Shown here piece by piece: positions 32,793-42,834 of a stretch of DNA of 64,000 nt (positions within the stretch are counted from its first letter, which is position 1; every line of letters starts with the position of its first letter). The stretch is from NCBI RefSeq assembly GCF_049389645.1, contig NZ_CP186540.1, forward strand, positions 2,046,001-2,110,000, given 5' to 3'. Both the position numbers and the translations under genes were made by a program. Origin of the DNA: Alkalibacterium sp049389645. GTDB lineage: Bacteria > Bacillota > Bacilli > Lactobacillales > Carnobacteriaceae_A. Below the pieces are notes generated by a model. That model made no database searches, had not been told where the DNA came from, and saw only the letters and a list, made by a program, of their open reading frames with translations.

Positions 32793-34130
32793 ATGACGAA
32801 ACGTACTGTGACAGCTGTTCAATCTGTGAAAGCAGACAACAGTTTCTGGCAACCTGTTTCTATAAAAACTTCAGAAGATCAACCGTCCAACAAGCAGTTG
32901 ACGGTTGACTCAAACAAAACGTATCAAACCTGGATGGGTTTTGGCGGCGCTTTGACTGAGGCCGCGACCTATACACTTGATCAAATACCAAAAGACAAGA
33001 AGGAAAGCATCTTACAAGCGTATTATGACCCCAAAGATGGCTTAGGCTACACACTGGGACGTTTACACATTGCCAGCTGTGATTTTTCTTTAGGACACTA
33101 CGACTACATTGAAGAAAACGACGAAAAGCTTGAAAGCTTCTCCCTGGACCATGAAGAAAAATGGGTCCTGCCGACACTGCGTCGTGCCCAGGAAATTGCC
33201 GGTCAACCGCTGACACTTGTTGCGTCACCGTGGAGCCCGTCTGCCTGGATGAAAACGAACGGTGACCGTAACCATGGCGGTAAGCTCAAAAAAGAATACT
33301 ATACCCTTTGGGCACAGTTCATCGCCCGCTACTTGAGAGAAATGCAGACAAAAGGATTCGATATTGAAGCCATCACCGTTCAAAACGAACCGGCCGCCAC
33401 GCAAGTATGGGATTCCTGTGAATATACCGCTGAAGAAGAAGCCGAGATGGTCAAAGTGTTGTCTCGCGTCTTCAAGGAAGATAATCTGGACGTCAACATC
33501 ATCATCTGGGATCACAACCGCGATATCATGTTCGAACGTGCAGACACGGTCTTGAAAGATGACGCAGCCAACCAAGCTGTCTGGGGCATCGGGAACCACT
33601 GGTACATGTCAGAAGATTTTGAAGAACTATCAAAAGTTCACGACAAGTATCCGGACAAGCATCTGATCTTTACTGAAGGCTGCATCGAAGGTGGCGTGCA
33701 GTTAGGTGCATGGCACACCGGTGAACGTTACGCCAGGAATATTATGGGTGACATGAACAACTGGTTGGAAGGCTTCCTGGACTGGAACATCGTCTTGGAT
33801 GAAAAAGGCGGACCTAACCACGTCGGTAACTACTGTGATGCACCAGTCATTGCAGATACAAAAGAAGATGTTGTTTATTACAACAGTTCGTATTATTTCA
33901 TTGGTCATTTGAGCAAATTTATTAAACCCGGCGCGAAACGCGTGCACACCGAAATGAATGGTGAAGATCTAGCTGTCGTTGCTTTCCAAAACGCAGACGG
34001 ATCGGTTGCAACAGTTCTTTTGAACGAAACAGACGAAGCATCAGATTTAACCGTAAAAACAGATAATGAAGCAGTAACAGTTCACATACCGGCGCACAGC
34101 ATCACAACTGTCGTAGCTGAACAGACATAG
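32793..34130 (+). CDS. GH30 glycoside hydrolase (beta-glucan-active)
   Basis: The 445-residue GH30 enzyme retains the clan-A residues E199 (acid/base, 'VQNEP') and E295 (nucleophile, 'IFTEGC'). Other motifs: 'WMGFGGALTEAATYTLDQI', 'GRLHIASCDFSLGHYDY', 'LVASPWSPSAWMKTNGDRNHGGKLKKEYY'. It ends with a small beta-domain. There is no signal peptide, so it works in the cytoplasm. GH30 members include beta-1,6-glucanases and beta-glucosidases; in this locus removal of beta-1,6 branches from imported laminarin-type oligosaccharides is an attractive role, but this is inference. It is 14 bp from the phosphorylase start. Confidence 0.88.
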   Translation: MTKRTVTAVQSVKADNSFWQPVSIKTSEDQPSNKQLTVDSNKTYQTWMGFGGALTEAATYTLDQIPKDKKESILQAYYDPKDGLGYTLGRLHIASCDFSLGHYDYIEENDEKLESFSLDHEEKWVLPTLRRAQEIAGQPLTLVASPWSPSAWMKTNGDRNHGGKLKKEYYTLWAQFIARYLREMQTKGFDIEAITVQNEPAATQVWDSCEYTAEEEAEMVKVLSRVFKEDNLDVNIIIWDHNRDIMFERADTVLKDDAANQAVWGIGNHWYMSEDFEELSKVHDKYPDKHLIFTEGCIEGGVQLGAWHTGERYARNIMGDMNNWLEGFLDWNIVLDEKGGPNHVGNYCDAPVIADTKEDVVYYNSSYYFIGHLSKFIKPGAKRVHTEMNGEDLAVVAFQNADGSVATVLLNETDEASDLTVKTDNEAVTVHIPAHSITTVVAEQT

Positions 34131-34144
34131 AAAGGTTGACAAAC

Positions 34145-37100
34145 GTGTATAAACTATTAGAAGACGGGCGCTTCCAGATTAAAGATTTCCAACAGGCAAG
34201 TCCGTTTGCCAGTTTCTTGCCCGGGATCTCCGGAACAGACGGCATTCCTCTCTGGGCATTTTATGTCAATAGAGGGCAGGGGATGGCCAGTTTCGGCGTT
34301 GAAAATAAAGACAACGCCATGCTGGAGTTCCTGCCGGCAAACAAGGCTTACCAGTATATTGGTACACAAGGGTTCCGTACCTTTTTGAAAGGTACGCGTT
34401 CTCAAGGAAATGCTTCACAAGAAACTAGTTCAAAAGAAACTAGTTCAAATAAAACGTTCCATTACGAACCGTTCAACGAAGAAAGTGACGACATCAAGGA
34501 TGACATGATCATTTCAGACAATCATCTGGAACTGACACACACCCATAAACACTTAGGGATAGAAATAAAAGTGGTTTACTATACCTTGCCGCATCAAGCG
34601 ATCCCTGGTCTTATTCGTGAAGTCAAGATAACCAATCTAGAAGACAAACCGTTGTCACTCGAAGGACTGGACGGCTTGGCAAGCATGTTCCCGGCTCACG
34701 TTGACGACTCGGGTTACAAATCGATTTCCAACACATTCAAAAGCTGGTTCGATGCTGCGGTCGAAAATGACTCGTTTGCTTATTACTTCCTACGTGGGAG
34801 TACAGCCGATGATGCCAAAGTGGATCAGAATGATGAAGGTAATTTCTACGCCTCTTTACTCGATGCTAACAACAAAGCGAGCTTTGTTGCACCGATATTC
34901 GACCGTGACGTGGTTTTTAAAAATGACTTGACGCTACAGAATCCAAAAGGGTTTTATAACGAAGCGGCATTCGACACGTCCAATCAGATCGGAACCAACA
35001 AAGTGAGTTGTGCGTTTACCCCATTTGCAGTTGACTTAAAAGGTAACGCATCGATGACCTTGACCAGTGTGTTCGGTCAAACGTCAGACAGAGAACAGGC
35101 AGCTGAGTTTTTGGATTCTCACATTTCATTAGACAAACTGGCTGAATATAAAGCTTCCGCTTTTGAACTGGCCAAAGAATTTACCGATCGTGTGGAAACC
35201 AAAACGGCCAATAAAGCCTTTGATGCATACGTGAAACAGAACTATCTGGATAACGGTATCCGCGGCGGTTTCCCGGTCGTTTTTGAAAACGATCAGGCCA
35301 AACAAGTCTTTTACCTATACTCACGTAAACATGGTGATCTGGAACGTGATTATAATTTCTTCTCCATCTCACCGGAGTATTACTCACAAGGAAACGGGAA
35401 TTACCGTGACATGAATCAAAACAGACGACTGGACACGTTCTTTGAACCTAAAGTGGCGGACCGCAACCTGCGTCAGTTCATGAGCCTGATTCAACTGGAC
35501 GGCTACAACCCGCTTTCGATCAAAACGGTCAAGTATACACTCGAAAACAAAGCCTTTGACTTCAAACAGTATGGTTTCACAGCAGAACAAAGCGATGCTT
35601 GGCTGGAGAAAGCTGCAGACGGCTTCACGCCCGGCAGCTTGAAAAAATTTGTGGAAACAGAAAACATCCAGTTGACGAAAGTGTTTGAAGCATTCCTGAC
35701 AGATATCTTGAGTGCCAGCAAAGAATCACTGGAAGCCGAACACGGCGAAGGATTCTGGAGCGATCACTGGACCTATAACCTCGACTTGGTCGACAGTTAT
35801 CTGGCCATTTATCCGGACAAAGCAGACGAAGCTTTCTTCGGCGGAGGTTACCGCTTCTTCAACAGTCCCGCATCGGTCCGTCCACTGAGTGACAAACTGA
35901 AACAAGGCAAGTTAGGCTGGCGTCAGTATGATGCCGTTAAAGTCGACAAGAAGATCGTTAAAGCACAAGCTAAAGGTGAACGCTTATGGATCGAGTCAGA
36001 AGAAACCGGTAAACCGGTCGAAACCAGCTTGTTCAGTAAGTTGATCCTGCTCGCCGCCAATAAAGTCTCGACCCTGGCACCTTATGGTCTCGGTGTGGAA
36101 ATGGAAGGCGGCAAACCCGGCTGGAACGACGCCATGAATGGTTTGCCGGGCATGTTTGGTGCCGGTACATCTGAACTGTTTGAACTTAAACGTCTGGCTG
36201 ATCGATTGACAAATGTCGAAAACAAACAAAGGATTACCCTGCCTGCACAAGCAGCTGAATTCCTGATGAGTTTAAGAGACGTCTTGAGAAACAGTGAGGC
36301 ATTGGATATGGATGCCTGGAAAGCACTGACCGGCGTGCGTGAAGCATACCGTGAGTCGATCGTAGGCGTGGGCACGTATGAAATGGTGGCAGTATCCAAA
36401 GACGTGACGACTGAGATCATCGACTTGTTTGAAAAAGTCATGACAAAAGCGGTAGCAAACGTGGAGGGATTGGGTACAGAACTTGTCCCGACCTACATCT
36501 ACTTTGAAGCCATTGTTAATGATGGAGAAGAGATCGTTGAGATGAAACCTCACCCAGTCACACCGTTTTTAGAAGGTATCGTCAAGAAGATGAAAATCTC
36601 CGGCGACACCAAAGAAGCGCGTGATTTGTACGGCAAAGTGAAAGCCAGTGACTTGTATGACAAAAAACTGGGCATGTACAAAACCAGTGCCAGCATCAAA
36701 GATGAACCGATCGAACTGGGTCGAGCCAAATTCTTTACACCCGGCTGGCTGGAAAATGAATCTGTTTTCCTGCATATGGCTTACAAATACCTGCTTGAAC
36801 TGGTCAAATTAGGCCTGTACGATGAATTCTTTGAAGAAATCAAAACAGGACTCGTCGTCTTCAATGATCCGAAAGTCTATGGACGAAGCATCATTGAAAA
36901 CTCATCCTTTATTGCAAGCAGTGCCAATCCGGATGAAAGCCTGCACGGTAAAGGCTTTGTAGCTCGACTCAGCGGCTCGACCGTTGAATTTTTGAACATG
37001 TGGGTAGAAATGTTTATCGGTAAAACACCGTTCATGATGGCGGATGAGTTGACCTTTAAACTGAATCCAGTACTGCCGGCCGACTTCTTTTCTGATGGAG

Positions 37101-37315
37101 AAATAGAATTCACCTTGTTCAGCGAAATCAAGGTAACTTATATAAATAAAACGTCCAAAGCAACATACGGCCAAGACGGTGTCAAACCCGTAGCTTATGC
37201 CGTGACGCTGAAATCCGGTGAAACAGAAACCTTTGATGAAAAGGGTGTTACCGGAGCCTGGGCAGAAAAAATCAGAAACAAAGAAGTGAAAAATATCACT
37301 GTTACGTTAAGTTAA
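34145..37315 (+). CDS. Large inverting glycoside phosphorylase (GH94/GH149/GH161 type)
   Basis: The roughly 1056-residue protein resembles COG3459-type oligoglucan phosphorylases, which split beta-glucans with phosphate to give glucose-1-phosphate. The N-terminus has 'ASFLPGISGTDGIPLWAFYVNRGQGMASFGVENKDNAMLEFLPANKAYQ'. The catalytic module has 'GWNDAMNGLPGMFGAG' (D662, counted from GTG 34145, is the likely general acid) and 'GKGFVARLSGSTVEFLNMW'. Length and motifs favour the 1,3-beta-oligoglucan phosphorylases (GH149/GH161) over ~800-residue cellobiose phosphorylases. A TTG at 34136 abuts the AAAGG site, so GTG 34145 is preferred. No signal peptide: cytoplasmic. Confidence 0.82.
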   Translation: MYKLLEDGRFQIKDFQQASPFASFLPGISGTDGIPLWAFYVNRGQGMASFGVENKDNAMLEFLPANKAYQYIGTQGFRTFLKGTRSQGNASQETSSKETSSNKTFHYEPFNEESDDIKDDMIISDNHLELTHTHKHLGIEIKVVYYTLPHQAIPGLIREVKITNLEDKPLSLEGLDGLASMFPAHVDDSGYKSISNTFKSWFDAAVENDSFAYYFLRGSTADDAKVDQNDEGNFYASLLDANNKASFVAPIFDRDVVFKNDLTLQNPKGFYNEAAFDTSNQIGTNKVSCAFTPFAVDLKGNASMTLTSVFGQTSDREQAAEFLDSHISLDKLAEYKASAFELAKEFTDRVETKTANKAFDAYVKQNYLDNGIRGGFPVVFENDQAKQVFYLYSRKHGDLERDYNFFSISPEYYSQGNGNYRDMNQNRRLDTFFEPKVADRNLRQFMSLIQLDGYNPLSIKTVKYTLENKAFDFKQYGFTAEQSDAWLEKAADGFTPGSLKKFVETENIQLTKVFEAFLTDILSASKESLEAEHGEGFWSDHWTYNLDLVDSYLAIYPDKADEAFFGGGYRFFNSPASVRPLSDKLKQGKLGWRQYDAVKVDKKIVKAQAKGERLWIESEETGKPVETSLFSKLILLAANKVSTLAPYGLGVEMEGGKPGWNDAMNGLPGMFGAGTSELFELKRLADRLTNVENKQRITLPAQAAEFLMSLRDVLRNSEALDMDAWKALTGVREAYRESIVGVGTYEMVAVSKDVTTEIIDLFEKVMTKAVANVEGLGTELVPTYIYFEAIVNDGEEIVEMKPHPVTPFLEGIVKKMKISGDTKEARDLYGKVKASDLYDKKLGMYKTSASIKDEPIELGRAKFFTPGWLENESVFLHMAYKYLLELVKLGLYDEFFEEIKTGLVVFNDPKVYGRSIIENSSFIASSANPDESLHGKGFVARLSGSTVEFLNMWVEMFIGKTPFMMADELTFKLNPVLPADFFSDGEIEFTLFSEIKVTYINKTSKATYGQDGVKPVAYAVTLKSGETETFDEKGVTGAWAEKIRNKEVKNITVTLS

Positions 37316-37331
37316 TTTGTGTTTATAAATG

Positions 37332-37363
37332 AATAGAGAAGGTGTAGAGCCTTCTCTATTTTT
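37332..37363 (+). terminator. Terminator after the phosphorylase gene
   Basis: AATAGAGAAGG/CCTTCTCTATT stem followed by TTTAT, 16 bp after the stop. The GH16 gene begins 30 bp later and could be reached by readthrough. Confidence 0.8.
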
Positions 37364-37394
37364 ATAAAAAATTTATCAAAAACGGAGGAAACAG

Positions 37395-40187
37395 ATGAAA
37401 AACAAGAGAAGCGTTGCCGTAATATGCGGAATATTATTGATGGGTCCGGCAATTTTAAACCAGACTCAAAATGAAGACGCTGTCATATCGGTGGAAGCAG
37501 CAGAACAACTTTCTGTGATGCAAAATGGAGACTTCAGTCAGGGAACTGACAGCTGGGCGATATGGAATGGTGAAGGCGGCGATTCGACCTTTGCAGTTAC
37601 GGACGAGCAGGCACAGGTAACGGTCCACAGCATTGCTGGTATGCATCCTGAATGGAACATTCCGATCAGTTGGTCGACACAATTGTCCCAAGAAGGCATT
37701 GCAGTTGAAGCCAATCAGCGGTATCAGTTATCGTTTGATGCAAAATCAACAGTAGCACGTCCGATAGTTGTAGAATACACCGATCTACTTGGCAACCTTA
37801 AGGAAGAGTTTTTTATAACAGAAGATATGCAAACGTTTACGCATGAGTTTGAAACCATTCAGGCAGCGACCGCACATTTTAAATACTTACTTGGAAACGT
37901 GCAGTTTGACGGTCACACAACTCCTGAAGAAGAACACACCTTGACATTCGATAATGTTTCCCTGAAATCACTGGGCGAGGCAGCCGTTGACACAGGAGAA
38001 AGAGACTGGCAGCTGACCTGGAGCGATGAATTCGACGGCGAAAGTTTGGATCTCACGAAATGGCGCATCGATGAGGGCAATGGGTTCTTCAGTGGAGACG
38101 AATGGGTCAACGGTTGGGGTAACAATGAAAAGCAATATTATCATGAAGATAACGTGACGGTCGGAGACGGCAAGCTTGTTCTTGAAGCTAGAGAAGAACA
38201 GGTGACGGATGAGCACGGTACTTACGATTACACGTCCGGAAAAATCATGTCTGATGGACTCTTCAGTCAAACCTATGGTCGTTTCGAAGCGAGCATGAAA
38301 TTACCAGGAGGACAAGGCTACTGGCCGGCTTTCTGGATGATGCCACAAGATGATACTTACGGTGGCTGGGCTGCATCCGGCGAAATCGATATCATGGAAA
38401 ACCGCGGATCAGCAACAGATTTAGTTGGCGGAGCGATCCACTACGGAGGGCAATGGCCTCTAAATACCTACAGTGCCGGAGACTATGACTTTACAGGAGA
38501 AAACAGAACCACTGATTTCAATACGTATAGTGTCGAATGGGAACCAGAAGAGATCAGATGGTTTGTGAATGATGAGTTGTATTACAAAACAAGCGAATGG
38601 CACACTGAAAACGGCATTTATCCCGCACCGTTCAATCAGGAATTCTTCATGATCATGAACCTGGCAGTCGGTGGCTGGTATGGTGGTGAACCGGATGCAA
38701 CAACAGAGTTCCCAGGCCAGATCGAAGTGGATTATGTCAGAGTTTATGAAGACGCCAATGCTGACTATGACAAGTCGCCAACACCTAAAGACCCTGATGT
38801 CGAGGAAGAGCCAGAACCAGATGACGGTTTGGATCGCGCCCCGGCAAACTGGCAGGCAGTCGGCGAAAACTTGATCGTGGACGGAAGCTTTGATGATACA
38901 ACGACTTTCGGCGATCCTGACAACATCTCAACCTGGAACGTGTTCAATTTAGCCAATTTCGATCCAAATGGCGGTAAAGCAGCGTTCTCAGTTGTGGACA
39001 ACGTCTTGAACGCTGATATCCAGCAAGTCGGCTGGAACTGGTGGCAGATCCAGCTGTTCCAGGATTTGACTTTAACTGAAGGCACATACAAACTGGCTTT
39101 TGATATGAGTTCAGAACAAGCAAGAGACATGCGCGTCGAACTTGTTGATTCAGGTGAAGGCATCCAAACCTTTGCAGTGAATGACAATGAAGAAACGCAA
39201 GAATTTGTTTTTCATGTGGGAGCAGACGGGTCGAGCAGACTATTATTCGGATTCGGACGCGAGCACACTGAAGTAGAGCCAACTGTCCCTTACTTGATGA
39301 CACTTGATAACGTGACATTAACAGCGGCAGAACCTGTTGCAGAAATACCCGCAGAACCAACACCTGATGAAGAAGATGGCGAATGGGTCTATATTGGTGA
39401 TAACTTGATCCAAGATGGCACATTTGAACAAACAACTGAATTTGGTGATTCTCAGAACTTATTGACATGGAATACCCATAACCAAGGTGACTATGAAAAT
39501 TGGGCAGGTTTGGCAGAATTTTCAGTGATCGATGAAGTATTGAATGCTAAAATCAAACAAGTCGGCTGGGACTGGTGGCAGATCCAGTTATTCCAGAATG
39601 TCAACGTGCCAAGCGGTACCTATAAACTATCTTTCGACATGGCATCTGAAAGTGAAAGAAATGTACGCGTTGAATTGAAAGATTCAGGCTTGGATATCAT
39701 GGACTTCACTATCAATGAAGAAATGAATACCTATGAAGCCATTGTAGAAATTGCAGACGATGCAGACTTACAACTCTTATTCGGATTCGGAAGACTTCCG
39801 AATGATGAGGAATTAGATGTTCCTTATACCATAACACTTGACAACGTCAGCTTAAGAGCAGTTGAATTCGTTGTGGATGAAGAGCCAGTTGAAGAAGAAC
39901 CAGTGGATAAAGAAGATCCAGAAGAAGCTAAAGAAGAAGAACTAAAAGAAAAGGAAAAAGAAGCTAAAGAAAAACTAAAAGAAGAAGAAAAAGAAGCTAG
40001 AGAAGAACTAAAAGAACAAGAAAAAGAAGCTAGAGAAAAACTGAAAGAAGAAGAAAAAGAAGCTAAAGATGATGCTAAAAATGAGAAATTACCAAAAACA
40101 GCTACAGCAGCCTGGACAGTTGGCGCGCTCGGCTTAACTGGCGTCACAAGTGGCGCAGGCATCAAATTCTTTAAAAGAAAAAGATAG
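37395..40187 (+). CDS. Wall-anchored GH16 endo-beta-1,3-glucanase with carbohydrate-binding modules
   Basis: The 930-residue surface enzyme has a signal peptide (about 1-37), a CBM4_9-like module (about 40-195), a GH16 laminarinase domain (about 205-460) with the catalytic motif GE330-IDIM-E335, and two similar CBM-like modules (about 490-655 and 665-825, both with 'VGW-WWQIQLFQ'). A highly charged, probably helical spacer of E/K/L repeats (about 840-895), the sorting motif LPKTA (899-903), a membrane helix and a basic tail follow. Sortase would attach it to peptidoglycan. It should cut beta-1,3-glucans such as laminarin at the cell surface, supplying the adjacent ABC transporter. Start after GGAGGA. 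Confidence 0.93.
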   Translation: MKNKRSVAVICGILLMGPAILNQTQNEDAVISVEAAEQLSVMQNGDFSQGTDSWAIWNGEGGDSTFAVTDEQAQVTVHSIAGMHPEWNIPISWSTQLSQEGIAVEANQRYQLSFDAKSTVARPIVVEYTDLLGNLKEEFFITEDMQTFTHEFETIQAATAHFKYLLGNVQFDGHTTPEEEHTLTFDNVSLKSLGEAAVDTGERDWQLTWSDEFDGESLDLTKWRIDEGNGFFSGDEWVNGWGNNEKQYYHEDNVTVGDGKLVLEAREEQVTDEHGTYDYTSGKIMSDGLFSQTYGRFEASMKLPGGQGYWPAFWMMPQDDTYGGWAASGEIDIMENRGSATDLVGGAIHYGGQWPLNTYSAGDYDFTGENRTTDFNTYSVEWEPEEIRWFVNDELYYKTSEWHTENGIYPAPFNQEFFMIMNLAVGGWYGGEPDATTEFPGQIEVDYVRVYEDANADYDKSPTPKDPDVEEEPEPDDGLDRAPANWQAVGENLIVDGSFDDTTTFGDPDNISTWNVFNLANFDPNGGKAAFSVVDNVLNADIQQVGWNWWQIQLFQDLTLTEGTYKLAFDMSSEQARDMRVELVDSGEGIQTFAVNDNEETQEFVFHVGADGSSRLLFGFGREHTEVEPTVPYLMTLDNVTLTAAEPVAEIPAEPTPDEEDGEWVYIGDNLIQDGTFEQTTEFGDSQNLLTWNTHNQGDYENWAGLAEFSVIDEVLNAKIKQVGWDWWQIQLFQNVNVPSGTYKLSFDMASESERNVRVELKDSGLDIMDFTINEEMNTYEAIVEIADDADLQLLFGFGRLPNDEELDVPYTITLDNVSLRAVEFVVDEEPVEEEPVDKEDPEEAKEEELKEKEKEAKEKLKEEEKEAREELKEQEKEAREKLKEEEKEAKDDAKNEKLPKTATAAWTVGALGLTGVTSGAGIKFFKRKR

Positions 40188-40203
40188 TAACAGGCTTTAA
40201 ATA

Positions 40204-40271
40204 AAAAAGCTCCTTTTAAGATCACAGACCGATTATCCAGTCGTCTGCAGGTCTTGGAAGGAGTTTTTTTA
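40204..40271 (+). terminator. Terminator of the GH16 gene
   Basis: AAAAAGCTCCTT pairs with AAGGAGTTTTTTT around a partly structured loop. Strong T-run. Confidence 0.8.
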
Positions 40272-40345
40272 TTTGATTTACATGTGTGCAAGTTGTCTAT
40301 CTCGTCATAAGTCAGTATACTCTATAGTTATGAGAGAGGTGAGCT

Positions 40346-41332
40346 ATGACTGTACGAAATTACAATATAGATTTTATCAAAGCATTGGCAATCATATCAG
40401 TGATACTCATTCACGGTTTATCCAATGACACGCTTTATGCTATTTTAGCCCCATACTATATTTGGCAAACAGTACCAGTGTTCATGATTTTATTGGGCTA
40501 CAATTCTGCAAATTCCTTTACGAAAAGAGGATATGAAAGGCTATCCGAGATCTATAATCAGCAGTATCTTCTTAAAAAAGCAAAGCGCATACTCTTGCCG
40601 TTCACGCTTATTTGGTTCGCACAAATTCTGATCCAATTTTTTTATTTTGACAAGACAAACATAGTGGACCTTTTAACCTCTTTCTTTGTCGGTGGGTATG
40701 GTCCCGGAAGTTATTTCATTCCAGTAATTGTGCAGGCAACGCTACTGGCACCCATTCTATATCTTATCCTGAAAAAGCAGCCCACTAAAATGATGATCAT
40801 TTTATTTTTTGTGAGCATACTCATTGATCTAGCAACTTACTGGTTGGACATCTCAGGAAGTTTATACCGGCTACTGATCATTCGTCACATCTTTTCAGTA
40901 ACGTTAGGCGTCTGGTTCTCACTCGTTAAAACGAGAATAACGTTTAACTGGTTATTGCTCCCGGCGGCCTTGAGTTTTGGTTACATTACAGCCGTACATT
41001 ATTTCAACTATGAACTGGTAATAGAAGAGTACTGGCACAGTCAGCACGCACCGGCCTATTTCTATGTGCTGCTGTTGATTATCTTGGGCATGAAATTTTT
41101 CAACATCAAAAAGGAGTCAGTCTTGGAAAAAAGTTTTATTCTGATTGGCGAGGCGTCGTTTCATATCTTCCTGACGCAGATGTTCTATTTCTGGTTCATC
41201 AGTAGATGGTTACCGGATCTCAACGGGATCGTTTATATCATGTTGTTCCTGACAGTTCCCATCCTTTCCGGCATCGGTTTTTACTATCTCGATAATTACT
41301 TGAACCGGAAACTTTCGGATGCAACCAAATGA
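40346..41332 (+). CDS. Acyltransferase-3 family membrane protein (1)
   Basis: The 328-residue protein has about ten hydrophobic segments and an N-terminal 'NYNIDFIKALAIISVILIHGLS', in which the helix-1 histidine is the conserved acyltransferase-3 residue. These proteins transfer acetyl or other acyl groups to cell-surface glycans or peptidoglycan. The acceptor is unknown; the surface polysaccharide locus downstream is a candidate. It is the first of four such genes between 40.3 and 46.6 kb. Start after GAGAGGTG. The CATACTCGC hairpin with T-run directly after the stop acts as its terminator. Confidence 0.85.
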   Translation: MTVRNYNIDFIKALAIISVILIHGLSNDTLYAILAPYYIWQTVPVFMILLGYNSANSFTKRGYERLSEIYNQQYLLKKAKRILLPFTLIWFAQILIQFFYFDKTNIVDLLTSFFVGGYGPGSYFIPVIVQATLLAPILYLILKKQPTKMMIILFFVSILIDLATYWLDISGSLYRLLIIRHIFSVTLGVWFSLVKTRITFNWLLLPAALSFGYITAVHYFNYELVIEEYWHSQHAPAYFYVLLLIILGMKFFNIKKESVLEKSFILIGEASFHIFLTQMFYFWFISRWLPDLNGIVYIMLFLTVPILSGIGFYYLDNYLNRKLSDATK

Positions 41333-41346
41333 TATTTAATTTAGGT

Positions 41347-41657
41347 CATACTCGCAGCGGTGCGAGTATGGTCTTTTTTATAGTCGTTTTTAGCGAATCG
41401 TACCTTTTCTAACTGGATATGAGTAATGTTTACGCGAACTTAAGGAGTAGGGTCAGTTCCACGCTCAACTCCTTAAGATACGTGCCTAATCGTCAGAAGT
41501 GAGTCCTGATTCTATCCCAACTCCTGAAGATACATGCCCAATCTTAAGAAGTATGTGCACTTTCACCGTAAACTCCTTAAGATAACCACCGACTAAGAGC
41601 TTATGATTCATAAATTTCAAAACCGGTTTAGGTCATACTCGCACTGGTGCGAGTATG
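41347..41657. repeat. Hairpin-bounded intergenic element, TTAAG type, copy 1
   Basis: This 311-bp stretch begins (41347-41370) and ends (41634-41657) with CATACTCGC...GCGAGTATG hairpins. Between them are three consecutive stem-loops with arms of the form (T)CTTAAGGAGT/ACTCCTTAAGA, TCGTCAGAAGT/ACTCCTGAAGAT and ATCTTAAGAAGT/ACTCCTTAAGAT. The same order and much of the same sequence recur at 42842-43100 and 46943-47292. The first hairpin plus its T-run also works as a terminator. Confidence 0.9.
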
Positions 41658-41751
41658 TTCATAGCAGTAAAGAGAGTGTTAATATAAGCATAAAAGTAAG
41701 ATGGAATGGTATAATAAATTCACTTTAAATCATATGATTAGGAGGCTTATT

Positions 41752-42834
41752 ATGTCGAATGAAACAAAAATGAAAATTCGTGATTCTAACTTTGAATTAT
41801 TAAGAGTTTTATCAATGTATATGATTGTAGTATTGCACATTGGGACTCATGGAATACAAAATTATATCGATGTATCCGTTTCTTTATCTGATTATAACGA
41901 ACTGATTTATTACTTTATTCGAACATTAGCTATTATAGCGGTAAGTTTGTATGTGTTGATGAGTGGATATTTTTCAAAAAAATCAAAATTTCAATTAAGC
42001 AAATTAATTGAATTATTCTTAGAAGTAAGTTTTTTCTCTACAGTTATTTATCTAGTCAACGTAATGATAGGAGTTGTTGATTTTAATTTTGTTGTTTTGT
42101 TGAATTCACTATTTTCTGTGCTGACGGGGGAGTATTGGTTTGTAACTGTATATTTCGTACTTTATGCTATATCGCCTTTCTTAAACATATTGATTGATAA
42201 TATGGTCAAAAAGGAACACTTATATTTATTAGTCATATCATTCTTGATTTTTAGTGTTTGGCAATTTATTTATCCAATTGAATTTATTGGTGTTTCATCT
42301 GGATACGGGCTAGTTTACTTTGTATTTCTATATATGTTAGCTGCTTATCTCCAAAAATATGATTTTGTGATTAAAGATTTTAAAAGAAACACATATTTGT
42401 TCCTTTATATCGTTTTGGCAGTATTTATTTCTCTGGTGATTTATTGGTTTGGTGGTATCGGTAGAATGCTTTCCTATAATTCTCCGTTAGTCATGCTAAT
42501 GTCTTATTGCTTATTTCAGTATTTCAAAATGTTGAAAATTAAATCTCCTAAAATTAATTTAGCTTCAACGTATGTATTTGGAATATATTTAATACATGAA
42601 CAAAGTTCTTTTAGACAAGTACTATGGGGAGAGCTTGGCATAATAGAAGATATTATTGGATCTAACGCTAACTTGATAATATTAAAAATGATTGGGTATA
42701 CTGTTATTGTATTTATAATTTGTTGGGTCTTATCAGTTGTAATAAAAACGATGTACAACTTTTCATATAAAATTCTATACAAAACAGTATCCAGATTAAT
42801 AGATTACAAATCAGTAAAAGAAGTAAAAGTATAA
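41752..42834 (+). CDS. Acyltransferase-3 family membrane protein (2)
   Basis: The 360-residue polytopic protein has 'RDSNFELLRVLSMYMIVVLHIGTHG' at its N-terminus, matching acyltransferase-3/OatA-type membrane domains, with about ten helices. It has no extracellular SGNH domain of its own, but an SGNH hydrolase is encoded next. The ATG at 41752 follows AGGAGG; an upstream in-frame ATG at 41701 lacks a site. Base composition is notably AT-richer than the first acyltransferase gene, suggesting different ancestry. A perfect bidirectional terminator made from the repeat hairpin follows immediately. Confidence 0.84.
   Translation: MSNETKMKIRDSNFELLRVLSMYMIVVLHIGTHGIQNYIDVSVSLSDYNELIYYFIRTLAIIAVSLYVLMSGYFSKKSKFQLSKLIELFLEVSFFSTVIYLVNVMIGVVDFNFVVLLNSLFSVLTGEYWFVTVYFVLYAISPFLNILIDNMVKKEHLYLLVISFLIFSVWQFIYPIEFIGVSSGYGLVYFVFLYMLAAYLQKYDFVIKDFKRNTYLFLYIVLAVFISLVIYWFGGIGRMLSYNSPLVMLMSYCLFQYFKMLKIKSPKINLASTYVFGIYLIHEQSSFRQVLWGELGIIEDIIGSNANLIILKMIGYTVIVFIICWVLSVVIKTMYNFSYKILYKTVSRLIDYKSVKEVKV

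Noticed and set aside
33225..33599. Antisense frame in the GH30 gene and similar ones in the phosphorylase gene (36082-36441)
   Set aside because: Shadow frames of strongly supported genes.
38944..39468. Long antisense frame in the GH16 gene (also 39824-40291 over the charged spacer)
   Set aside because: They mirror codon bias of repetitive CBM and E/K-rich coding sequence; no start site signals.
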